Part shown: positions 1 through 11,800 of the stretch, in pieces
Position numbering within the stretch: the first letter of the stretch is position 1
How the letters are laid out: every line of letters begins with the position of its first letter
Assembly: GCF_932526225.1 (NCBI RefSeq)
Contig: NC_064043.1
Coordinates: 9,167,501-9,231,500 of the forward strand
Origin: Nematostella vectensis
Taxonomy: Eukaryota > Cnidaria > Anthozoa > Actiniaria > Edwardsiidae
DNA length: 64,000 bases
Reading direction: 5' to 3'
Program-made: the position numbers and the translations under genes
The notes under the pieces: generated by a model
Told to the model about the DNA's origin: nothing
Seen by the model: the letters and a program-made list of their open reading frames with translations, nothing else
Databases searched by the model: none

Positions 1-1447
1 GAATTCAGGAAAACTGAGAATGTGTTTGAATGATTCATTGCCTGCAATGTGCTATCACGTAGGGGTAAATTTATTATGAAACCCAAAGTGAACTATATTG
101 TATTAGCAATGTGCGATCATATTGTTTAAACAAACATATTCGCCGATGGATAGAATTAGCAGGCATATGAATAGCCAAAGCTACAAAGTGCCACCTACAA
201 GAACTGACTAGCACAAAAACATGTTCTTCCCGTGGACCATCAGGGATTGGAACTGTCTGCCGGAGCTAACTGCAAGGGCAGCCAGTCTTACAATTTTAAG
301 AAAGCAAGCGAAATTATTGCATTGACTTATGTAAAATTACTTATTATATATTTTTGTTATTATCGTTTTTGTTGACATTTTAATACCTCATAAAAATCTT
401 TGCATAGAAGGAGATGGGGTTATATGGAAGAAGAAGAAGAACATATTAAGTGGGATCTGCTATAGAGCAGTGCCCACTAAAAAAACTCATCTCTTTGGAG
501 GCTGATGATGAAACATGATTCCAAACCTGCATCAAAATCCTACAAAGGACTTATGCAAACCTTGAAATCAACTTTCTTTAGCCTTTGCGAGAGGAGGGTT
601 ACAGGTATTAGAAAAGGGAAGGGGGGGCATAGTGTGATAAATAAATAATGAGTTTAATTCAACCTTTGCAGTATAGACTGGATTACAGGTGAGTCAGAGA
701 TACAAGCAAGCACTACAATAAAGTACAATTAATCAAATGTAATCAGCATATTTAACAGTAATGAACTGTTATATGAACTATGATATGTTGTCGTCTGTAA
801 GAGCATGCTTGGATTTTCATGCTACCCACAAAGCCTATGTTATAACACCTAGGGTCATTAGATTACAAAAGTTAAGACCACAGTTATATCAAAATGTCAC
901 CTTCATTTTTACTTACATTGGTTCCAGACGGCTTGTTAGCCATGTTTTAAGAGCTTCTACGTTCTGGATTTGCATCGCGTCCCGTCGAAAGTCACCCTCG
1001 GTATAACACTTCTATCCAATAGGGTCAGATTTCTATAACAACCGCTTCAAGATCACAGGTCCAGCAAGTGTTTTTGATATCAACAATTGATGATCGAGTC
1101 AAATTCGCTCAGAAAAAAAATAGCGGTCACAATTTATCTCTTCCATACTAAGACGCTCATCAAAATCGCAACTTTTCTACAAAAAGAGTTTTATAATAGG
1201 CTTGGTTAACTTGTCAATTAAAACCAGAATTGAAACACGAAAACGCGGCTACAAAATAATGAAATGACAACGACAAACCAAACAACGTTAGAACGACTCC
1301 ATTTTGCTTGCTCCCACGAGGATGAGTGAAAGACTGAGAACTAGCGAACAAAGCGCATGCGTGTCATGAGACTCGGCCTGTTCTCCCGGGATTTTAAAAA
1401 GACGGTCCACAGGACTACCATGTTTTAGAGGAGGAGGTAAAGCCAAA
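1..1447. other. Intergenic region with promoter-proximal DNA of the first gene
   Basis: I see no convincing exon on either strand. Short open frames here lack splice context and recognisable protein. The last 150 bases are GC-richer than the rest and lead straight into the AAAATGGCG start of the next gene, so the promoter and 5' leader probably lie here. Confidence 0.5.
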
Positions 1448-4400
1448 ATGGCGGTCGAACCAAAGCGTGCGAGGCCTTTGGATTATGACACAAAATCTAA
1501 GGTAAATATCTACAGGTTATTCAATTTCTTTAACTTTTATAGACTAAGCAAGTTTCATTAGTAAGGTTCCGTTCCTGTTATTTGAGTAAAATATGCAATT
1601 CGTAGAGCTATTTCTAGTGTGAGTTTCCAAAACAATAACAGAACCGTCGAATCTAAGCGTGCAAGATAACACGTGCGCGCTGGAAAAGACAAGATATCGG
1701 TTTGACTGCATGTGAAAAGCAGGCGAAAAATACTATATAGCCATGTACATGTCTTAGAAATTGAAAACCCATACAATTTATATATTTTGGTTAATTTAAC
1801 ACAATGAGAACAGGTAAAACGTCTTTAAAACTTCCAACGTAAGAGATGCCGATGAAGTGTTCGATTGTGTTTTTTTTTGCAGGCCCAACACCTGCTAGCG
1901 GCCTACTCAAGTACCGTATTCGCTTGCGATCTCTCCGGTGATTCGCGATACATAAAATGCGATTTCCCTCAGTGCTCGGAGCACGGGGGGCGAGGCAAGG
2001 TTCTAAAATGTTTTATTCACCATATAATCTGGTGAAACCTGGTCATATATGTTTAATGTTTCTGTCCATGAAGGATTGTAAATGGGAGAAGGCATCCTGG
2101 TTGCTAATGCCCCCACCATTCCTTCATTCAAATGAGCTTTACCCTCTTCATTACCAACACCTATATTAGAATGACCATAGAAAAGAATATTTGGTTTGAG
2201 GGCTAGCCTTAGTCGTTTCATTTATTGGGGAATGGCCTTTCTGGGTTGGCAACTGCCTTCTTTTCCCCGTATGCACTAACTTCAGCCCTGACAATAACTG
2301 TATCAGCAACACAAATTGCTTCTATTGAAATCAAAATGACAAATTACTAAAGAACTGACATACACAAATATCAACACATGGATAGTAGAACTGACACCTA
2401 CAGTAAAATGTGTCTGTATAAACTGGAAATCCTGGTCAAACAACATGCCCCTTGTTAACTGCACTTAATATATTTTCACATAAAATAAGACATGAAACAC
2501 AGATCCCATGTTTTAAGTTTTAATTTTTGCTAAATTTTGTGAAAATTTGGCTAGTGGTTCTTCAAATCTTTTTGCCTGTCTCAAGCATCATTTTTCTGTT
2601 TGTTGTCACAGATAAACCATCCTGGATACTGAACACACTAAAAAATGTCAAGACACTTGAGGCCCATGTGGGACATGAGGTTGATAAGTACATGCAGACA
2701 CAATCTGTGCCTAGTGATACGACAGCAGAAAGTAAACACATGCAAGAGAGCATTGAGATGCTGGAGACTGGGTCCTTACCTAGGGGTACCAAGAAGGTAC
2801 AGACTATAGTGCTTGGTTGAGAGTGGGAATTTATTTATTTCATTATTGCTAAGTTTAGTTTTAATAGACAAGCTTGCATGAAAAAATTTTTTCGCAAAAG
2901 TCCATACAATCTGTGATAGATCGAATATATATAATCTCCAAGCTCAGTGTAATTTTCTAAGATGTCCATCACCCTAACACAATTTAGCTGCTTCTATATA
3001 TTTTCAATACAATCCCACTCTTGTCATTTGTATTATACTTAGGAGTTTGCAGCCTACTCTGACATCCAATTTTGGTTGGACATCAACAACAACCGCAGAA
3101 CAAACACTTTAGAATTATCTGCATGCATGAAATAGCAGCATGCACTAACCAGAAGCATACAGTTTGCTCCCCCCCCCTGCTCTTTAGTTTATCCTAAAAT
3201 GAATACTGGTTGTTATCCATCTTTGTTGTAGTTCCATTTAAATAGACACTAGTCTCTTTCTGGTTCTCATTCATTAATCTATTTCTGGTTCAAGGTGTTG
3301 GCAGTGTTTAATATCAAGGATTCTCAGTCACAGCTTGGGGAGTGGATCTCTCTTTTTCTAAAAGCTGCACATACAATGGAGCAAGGTACTGTGTACTCTT
3401 AATAACACATAGCCCTCCAGTTTTTAACAGTTTATAGCCTTACACTGTACATTATATTTATCTCTTGTCTTCCTAGGACAAAAGGTCTGTGACTTTGTCG
3501 TGATCACTCAAAGCTTTGTAAGCCGTAAGGCATTGATGGAGTGCATCGCCAGATTAGGATTTCTCAAGGAATACTCACCACAAGGTAATGTACTTTATTG
3601 TTGGTGGGTCCTTACCTTTGAACTTCAGTGTTCTTAAGAAGTTTATATTTTCACCTGGTGGGAGGGGACATTCCACAAAACTAGACGAGGGTGATCGTCA
3701 CATCTTTTAAGTTATAGAATTTTAAGCAACTGCCATCCCTTAGGGGCGTGAAGGATTTCTCTGATTTTGCTATCTCTTTGGGTACAAAATTCGGCCAACT
3801 GCTATTTCTAAGGGGGTGTTTAACATTCTGACTGAATCTGTTACCTCTTGAGGAATAAAAATTCTTTGACCACACTGAATTTGCTATCTCTTGGGGAAAA
3901 TAATTTCTGTTCACAACGCCCAAAGTGCAATTCCTTAGGGCTAAAATCGATTTTGCCGACACCCACGTCTGTTTTTATCAGAGTCCCCCCAGCTATTTTC
4001 CATGTTTCTAACAGGTTGTTTTTTTGACAGGTTTAGAATATTCACAGGTTTTTCACATGTTTTGATTGCTTCATGTTTGCTTGGCAAAATCCCAATTATC
4101 CTGATCTTTTATACAGGTTTGAAATATCCACAGGTTTTTTATACAGGAAAATCATATGGTTTTCTCCAGAAATAAAGCTCAATGATTGCGTTTTGCTGAT
4201 TATAAAATAATTTGTGGAAAAATGAGCTAATGACACTGTTTTCCATGATAAACACATCATTTGAACTGCCAAGGCCCACATTAGTGCAGTCAGCTGTACT
4301 CCAGAATACCTTTCCTTATAAAGCCCTTAAGATATTTTTTGTCATTTTTCAGTGGAAGTAATATGTGTACTTAGCAGCCACTCCAGCTCTCAAGGTCAAG

Positions 4401-7400
4401 TATTTTCCTGCACACCAACAGCTGTTAGTCACTCTTCAGGCTTTGAAGAGTTTTGCTCTCTTCATGATCTCGCCATGGCATGCCAAGACATCCTCGGCAA
4501 CTCACTTGTTGGTCTACACATCTCCTCTTGTTTTACACTAAAGATGGATTGTTCACATGCAGTAAGTGAGAAAGTTATTTGCTTACACTAGAAAATAGAG
4601 CCCTCGACTCCAATTATGTTTGCTCTGGAATTATTACATCTATTCATAATTTGGTCTATTCTGTATATCTATGGAATGAAAACTTGCAAGGTTGTTTGGC
4701 AAACAATATTTGGTGATTGTACACCATTTTACACAATATAGGTTGTAAAAATGTTGTTCAAATAGCACATTAATGTCTGAAGAGCTCAACAAATGCTTTC
4801 ATTTTAAATGTAGCTTTTGTGCTCTCATTCTTAGTCTTGTGCTTTTCCAAAAATAAAAATAGACTCCAAACAGGAGAGCAAGTATAATAGCCTAAAGCTT
4901 GTGTTTTATTTGCCCTTTCCAGGAATGGCCTGTTGCTGCATCTTGGTTGAAGACTAAGTTGAGGTGCGTATTATCAGGAAGCTGTAAAGAAGTCTATGAG
5001 ACAGGATCCCAAGTGTGTGACCTCTACCTCTTGCTGGCAGCCATGATGCCATCTGTTACTGTTGGTTCCTGTGGATGGCAGTTGAAGGAAGCGGTGGGTC
5101 AGGCATGTGCGGAAGAGTACCCAGACCTTGCCCGTGAAATGGGACTGCAACTGATGGATCCAGAGCAAATTAATTTGGACTCATTGATGGTCCAAGGAAC
5201 AGAGGATCAGGTTTGTGACTTGGCACAGTATCCAACTACACCCTAGGTTACTGATGGAAATACCTAGTGCCAATGCTTGTGATGTCTTTTATTCCAGATG
5301 GTAAACATTTCTATTAAAAAAAAAAACATAAAAATCCCCACTTTGTTATTGTGATGTGCCATCGAAAATAAAACGAGTCATAAACAGGATTGAACATACA
5401 GATTACAACAACTACATACAACAGTACATATTACAGGAAAAAATCAACTTGAATAACAATGACAACTCAAGTAATTGATAGTGCAGCACCCCTAAAACAA
5501 CAGCATCACATGACACCCCAGCATCACATTCAATAGCTCGAATTTCATATTTTCAAAGGAAATGAGCGTTTTTTTACCAATATGTTGATACCAATATGTT
5601 GCATGCTTGCTTTACCCATTAGCATCTTGTTTGATCAATGTTCCTTATTACACTTAATTTTTGCGTCACTTTAATTTCTCGAATTTTGCGATTTTAAAAG
5701 ATTTTAATTTCGCGAATTTCGCGATTTTAAAAGTGGCGCGAAAATTAGGATGCGAGAAAATTAAGTGAGTACGCAAGAAGCCTTTGGGGGAATATTGGCC
5801 GTTTAATAAGCTTTATGGAAACACCTTGTCTATTAAGTCATCTAATGTACATATAGTACGGTAAGGGGTTGAGTTGGACTTGTATTTATAGATTTTTATG
5901 AAACTAAATTATCCCACGCATCTTTTTGTTACAAATTGTGTCAGTTTTAATATTTACATGTAATCATTAAAACTAACACAATTTGTAACAGCACATTTTA
6001 ATTCTACTTGTTTTGCTTGATTTTATTATCCCAAAATTGCGAAATCGCGAAAATAAAGTGTCGCGAAATATCGCCATCTCAAAATCGCGAAATTTTGACG
6101 TCGCGAAAATTAAGTGTGAAAGGTAACTAAAAGCAGTATATGTTGCCTTGTAGGTGACACCCCCAGGTCTTGTTGTTTCTGCCGTCCATATTGTCTTCCT
6201 GGTGTCTGAAGGCCATGCTATCCCTCAAGCCATCGCCAATGCCTTAGAAGCAAACCTGAGCATCAGAAAAGCCTCTGACATCCAATTCAACTATACAACC
6301 CTGCCAATCGCGATAGACCGCACATCCTCACTTAAGAGTAAATTCAATATTCATGAGAAACTGGATGGACTTTGCACTGACGGTAGCACCAAGTTTTTCT
6401 TTGTTGCTCTTGGTGCGGTTCTAGCAAACCCTAGCACAGGACTGGTGGATGTCTTCCGTGAATGGAGCTTCAGTAGAGGCGGAAATAAGTTATATGGGGT
6501 GCATTTTCAGGATATAAACTCTCTTCAAGCTTACTACCTGAAAACTAAACTAACGCAGGAGTCAGCATTTCGTGAGTATCGTGACGAAGAAGATCAGAGA
6601 ATCGAACTGGAGCATGTGGCAGCTACAGGAATTGTAGGCAATGGGGACATTAAGCCTCATTATGCACTACCAGTGCTGCTATATCTCATTCACTTGGCGA
6701 TTGGTGAGAATGGAAATAGGCTTTCTGGAAAGGGGATTCCTTCAGGTATGTTATGTTGCTCAGGTTAAGTTAGAGGCTCAAGTATTCCTCCACTAGTCCT
6801 AGGCTGTCCACAGTGTTCAATCCTAAATAGCCGTCGTTTGCCTATTTGATATCTAAACTATAAATCACAATCCTGTTTAAAATCTTACCTTATTGCAGTA
6901 GTCCCATGAGGATTACATGATGGTCGGGGATCATGAATTGTTATTTTTCTCTATGTGTCTAGCTGTCTACTCCAAGAAACCAGTTGGTCTTGGTAACTCT
7001 ACTTGGACCTTAGAAGAGGTGTACATGGAGACAAGCTATGTGCTATCTGGTCTTTCTAGAAAGTCTTCCTTGCAGCTACTATCATCCCCAGCTGAGCAGG
7101 AACCACTGACTAAGACAGTGAGAAACAAACCAGGAGCCAAGGATGATAGTGCCCCGAAAGATAATTCCTGTAATAAACCTGATGGTAGTACAGGTGATTA
7201 CCAGCCTTGGGTCAACCCAGGTAGCAAGCCTAGAAATTGTACTAACTCTCCAGGTAGTAAACCAGGAAATAGAACAGGGTCTTCGGGTAGTAGACCAGGA
7301 AACGGTAGTGGCCCTTTGGGTAAAAGACCAGGAAACGGTAGTGGCCCTTTGGGTAAAATACCAAGAAAATGTGCTGGCCCATCAGTTTGCCAAACAGCGA

Positions 7401-8896
7401 GTAGTTCTGACGTTGCGAATAACAGACCAGAATATATCTCTAGAAGTAGCACCCCTACAAAATCTGAAACAAACATTGGAAAGAAAAGCGAAAAAATTTC
7501 CACAAAAACTGAAAGTAACAAGTCGATATTGGAAAAGATTTCTTTGAATAGGCTGGATTTGTTGACGTTTTCTTCTAGAACAGTTAATCACCCATCAGGA
7601 AGTGGAAACACCAGAAGAAGTGAAAGAAACAGACATGTTCTTAGCTACGACCCTTCCATGTTCTGTTCAACACAGGAAGAGTTCTTGTTCAACCAGCAGA
7701 TGTTCATGGACGACTCTAACTCGACGGACCGTCCCCCGTCAGGCGTTCTTGGTCGCTTAACTCGCACAGCCCAGGGATCAGAATTTGCAACTTATTCTGC
7801 TATTGGAGAGAGCAGCAATTCTTCTTCAAACTACGCTAGTTTGGCTTCTAGGATTATGCATGGAGACGATGTTCCTGGGCAAGACAATGACGGGTCTGTC
7901 TCGACAATCCACAAGTTACATAAAATTGAAGCTGAAGACGATGGAGTGGTATGGATAGATAAGTCCCAGCATGTCATAAGGTCTGATTCGTCTCGAGACC
8001 ACAACGGTACGTCTCAGTTTTCTAGAGAGATAACACCAGAGGAAAGAGAACCAACGGTAGACACATTGTCAATAAGTGACCTTATTAAAGATGCTCTCCC
8101 TGTTATTAATAAATCCGGTGAAAGTCCTCTGTCTGTTTCGAATAAAACGGCAGGCGAAGTGTCGGCGATGGAAGTCATATCAGTCACAGAATCTTCAAGA
8201 AACTTGTCTGCGCCTCAACCGCCAGCGTCACGAAAACGAAACACCCAAATGTCTCAGAAGTCAGTTTCAAAGAAGAAGAAGAATAGTGGCAAAAATGGAG
8301 GCAAGTCATTAGAAGATAGTGATGAGGAGATAGACATTTGCTCAGAATGGGACTCGACATCTAAAGGATGTCAAGCTAACTTCCCTCCAGTCAATCGCAG
8401 TACTATGGTAAGGTTGGCATCCAGTGAGGAGAAACAAGACGGACAGAATACATCTACTCCTGAGGGTACAAGTTTAAATTCAAAGCAAACAAAACCAAGA
8501 AAAGAGGTTTGCATTTCTCCAAAGTCCAAAGAACTTAGTTCGACAACTTTAATCACGAAAAATCAACACAAGAAAAAAGAAAGCTCTGAGTCTCTTACGT
8601 TGCCACTAGGGGCAAGGAAAACTCCATTCAGCAACCAGTTCGTCAAACACCGTCCCGAAGAGTCCAAACAAAGAATTCGAAGCCCTAACAATTTAGACGA
8701 CAGTGGCATTCAAGTTGAATCCCCGGGAAAACGGACCCCTTTCGAGGGCACTAAGGTTTCCACAAAGGCCAGTACCTCGAAAACGATTTCAGGGGGAAGC
8801 GTTAAAGTGTCTGAACCATCAAATGTTCTCCCACCGAAAGGAAGTACTACTGGTAGTTCAGGGGGAAGCACACCAAGTGTATGGGATGAGAGTGAA
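1448..8896 (+). CDS. Unrecognised conserved-looking protein; N-terminal module of an open frame continuing into AOPEP
   Basis: I do not recognise this protein. It starts at 1448 in good context (CCAAAATGGCG). The exons that join in phase are 1448-1501, 1883-1999, 3295-3385, 3477-3584, 4353-4561, 4923-5210, 6154-6745 and a long exon from 6963 to 9957. The first ~480 residues look globular, with a Cys-containing N-terminus (KCDFPQCSEH) and mixed hydrophobic/charged exons. After about 6963 the sequence becomes Ser/Thr/Lys/Asn-rich and low in complexity for ~640 residues, with a basic run (SKKKKNSGK, near 8270) that could be a nuclear signal. No stop codon separates it from the aminopeptidase, so this is either the N-terminal part of a ~2030-residue fusion or a separate gene overlapping the AOPEP promoter. 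A further exon-like block at 2612-2796 has good splice sites but enters in phase 1 and does not fit unless a small exon was missed. Confidence 0.55.
5651..6116. mobile_element. MITE-like element with CACTTAATTTT termini
   Basis: The left end CACTTAATTTTTGCG and the right end CGCGAAAATTAAGTG are inverted copies. The interior is rich in TTTCGCGA and TCGCGAAA words. At 5929-5991 there is a near-perfect hairpin whose arms read TGTTACAAATTGTGT and its complement. No coding capacity is visible. It lies in the intron before the 6154 exon. Confidence 0.7.
7285..7385 (+). repeat. Coding tandem repeat, 33-bp unit
   Basis: The low-complexity linker contains degenerate units reading approximately KRPGNGSGPLG. 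Two copies are almost identical and weaker copies occur upstream (GSKPGN, GSRPGN). The unit length is a multiple of three, so copy-number change keeps the frame. Confidence 0.7.
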
Positions 8897-11800
8897 GATC
8901 TGCCGTTGATGGCAAACGTGGATGAGGTACTCGTGAAGCACTATATCCTGGACTTAACTGTAGACTTTGACGAGAAAGTGTTGCGAGGAAGTATTGTCCT
9001 TTTCCTTGAGCCTACTCATGAGAAAGCCACACAGAACACTTTCCAATTATGCCTGGACAGCACCCTGGTTAATGTGGAATCGGTAAGCGAGGTCTTTTTG
9101 CCTGACGACTTTAAGATTCCATTTTACTGTAAAAATAGTTCTAAGAAGTCGTCATCAGTTGCTACTGTTGATCAGGACGACGATGTCTTTATTGAATGTG
9201 TTACACAGAGAAAGAAAATACCTGAAGCTGTAATTGACCTCACCAGCGACGGAGATCCACAAACCCTAGACACAGCTGGTGAAGTGTCGGATCCGAACAA
9301 ACCTGCTATGTCATTGTTTGAAAAACTGAAGAAGATATATAATGCCAGCGCATTGAAGAATGAAACAACAAAAGCAAACTGCCAGAGCGACCACGTCGTG
9401 TCTTCAACAGGGCAGCACACTGGAAGTAGTAGCACTGCCGTTTCAAAGGAAATGGTTTCCTCCATTCCATCACCGAAAGCAAATGTGGTGGTCAACTACA
9501 AACTCCCTTCATCAGTCGATGTTGATGGTAAAAGGTCTTCTTCGCCTGACGTGTCCTCTTCTGTTGGCGAACACTCTGAGTCAAACCCCGTCGACACCTC
9601 CACCTCTGTATTTGATAGGATATCTACCAAAGAAAATGTAGCGTCCCACGTGTCTAGACCCTTGGGAGGCAGTACTAGTCCTTCACCTTTTACCAACAAA
9701 AGAACTTCTCCAGGTCTCAACGAAAGCCCAATGAAAAAGGCCGAGCTCTGCCGTCGACGTGGACTCCTGGATTTCCTGGATAGCCACACACATGGTCCTC
9801 TGCCGTACAAGGGGCTGGCGTATTCGGTGTACGGCTGGTGCATCAGGGTTTGGAAGGAAGGGGCTAAAGGCAAGGCGTGGCCACGGTGTGTGGTGATCAA
9901 ATATCACACAAGTCCAGAGGGACAATCTCTCAGTTGGGCCACGGATCAAGATGGAAGGTGGGTCAAATAAGTAAGGGATAAATAAGTTACCTCTAATAAG
10001 CTGTCACCCCCTTTTCCTTGTCAGCCTCGTAATATTCCCCTCCATTTAATGTCCTGTCAGACTTTTGTCTTATTTGTTTTGTTTTAATTAATTTTGTTTT
10101 GATTTTATTTATTTGTTTTAATATGTTTGCCATGTTTCTTGCTGACCATTAAAGAGGTTCACAGTCCGTTATATGCTTTGTTCCTTGTAAAAATATATTT
10201 AATTTTCGGTCGCGACGCCAACGAGCTATCTTTTTTATATTTTTATTTTATTTTGCCGGTTCTGTCTGTTTTCCAATATGTTTCCAGTTCCCAGTAAAAT
10301 TGCCATTAATTTGCGTGTTCCAAAGACAGACAGAGCTTATTTAACCAAGACATAAAATCTGCCCCATTTTCTCGTCACCAGGCCATGCGTCTTCTCTCCC
10401 GGTGCGTACATAAACAACCGCTCCCTGATGCCTTGCCAGGAACCCCCCATTGCCATGTCAACCTGGCAAGCTGCCATTCACGTGCCTCATGGTTGCATGG
10501 CTTTGATGAGCGGGAACCCGGTCACCATGGAAACAACAGCCACCGACACTGACAAAGGTAGGTATTGTACCGTGCCAGTTTTGATGACCAAAAAGAATAA
10601 CTTTGGAAGGTTCTTTTCATCCTTTATTTCTGATGATCACTGCTACTGGAATAACATTGTTTCATCATCGTCATAATCAGTGGCATCATCACAACTACCG
10701 TACACGTTTGTTTATCGTGTAAAACAACATTTGTTTTTCACATCTCTTTAGAAGACCACCGCCAGGATCACTAGCTTAATTTATTAGGAAACCCCTCAGT
10801 TTATTTCATGATGTCCGTCTGCTGTTTAATCTTATGCTCAGGGCATTTCACCTTGGCACAGAGCAATGCTTATTTTAAAAACTGAGTCAGAGGACCATGA
10901 TGTCTTAATTTTTCGCTCGCACAGCAATGACGACCGAATACTGTTATACGCGTTGTACGCATTTATATTCTAACTCTTACCCGTTTCCCTCTAGTAACCT
11001 TTTTGTTCGAGATGGACGTCCCTCTACCCTGCTCCACCCTAGCAATGGCGGTGGGTTACTTTGAGAGCATGGAGGGCCGTAGCGCCATATGCCCAACTAA
11101 GGATGGTCCAGCGGAGCCTGTGGAGTGCCGCATGATCGCGGTGCCAAGCATCATCGACAGGGCCTCGGACGAGCTGCTATCTTACGTGCCTGGGTTTATT
11201 GAGGCCTCTTGCGAGCTCCTGGGCCCTTATCCGTTTTCAAGACTTGACCTTTTGATATTACCGAAGTGCTTTGCTTGTATGGGACTTAAGAAGTAAGTAA
11301 TGCTTCTGATTGACATGAAATAGCGCTCAGCGTGATTGGATGTTTGCATGAACTCATCACGTGCATCTCCTTCCCCAGCCCAAACTTGGTCTTCCTGTCC
11401 CAGTCTGTGCTTGCCGGTGACGGTAGCATCCGGGTTCGTGTCGCGCACGAGATTTCTCACGCCTGGTTTGGGCTGTTGATAGGCGCGAAGGACTGGACTG
11501 AAGAGTGGTTATCTGAAGGCTTTTCTACGTATATCGAGGAACGGATCCAAGCACGAGCGGAGAAGGTAAACCCCGGATGTGCGAAGAAAAAGAGTGTTGT
11601 TAATCCCGGTTTCTTACCAAGAGCTATAAAGTAAAATGAAGTCTTGTTTTCCGTCAAAGACATATTGGACTGTAAAAACATGTCACGTTTCAATCTACTG
11701 TGTGAACAGATACAAATGAGAGTGTTAAGGGTGTAAAAGGGGGTTGAAAGAGATGATTACATTAAGGCAGAGTAGCGCGTGTATTGTACTATTTACCTTC

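Noticed and set aside
1448-6745. Similarity of the first module to MCM-like, FANCC-like or Treslin-like proteins
   Set aside because: I compared what I know of these families and found no ordered set of matching motifs; naming it would be a guess.
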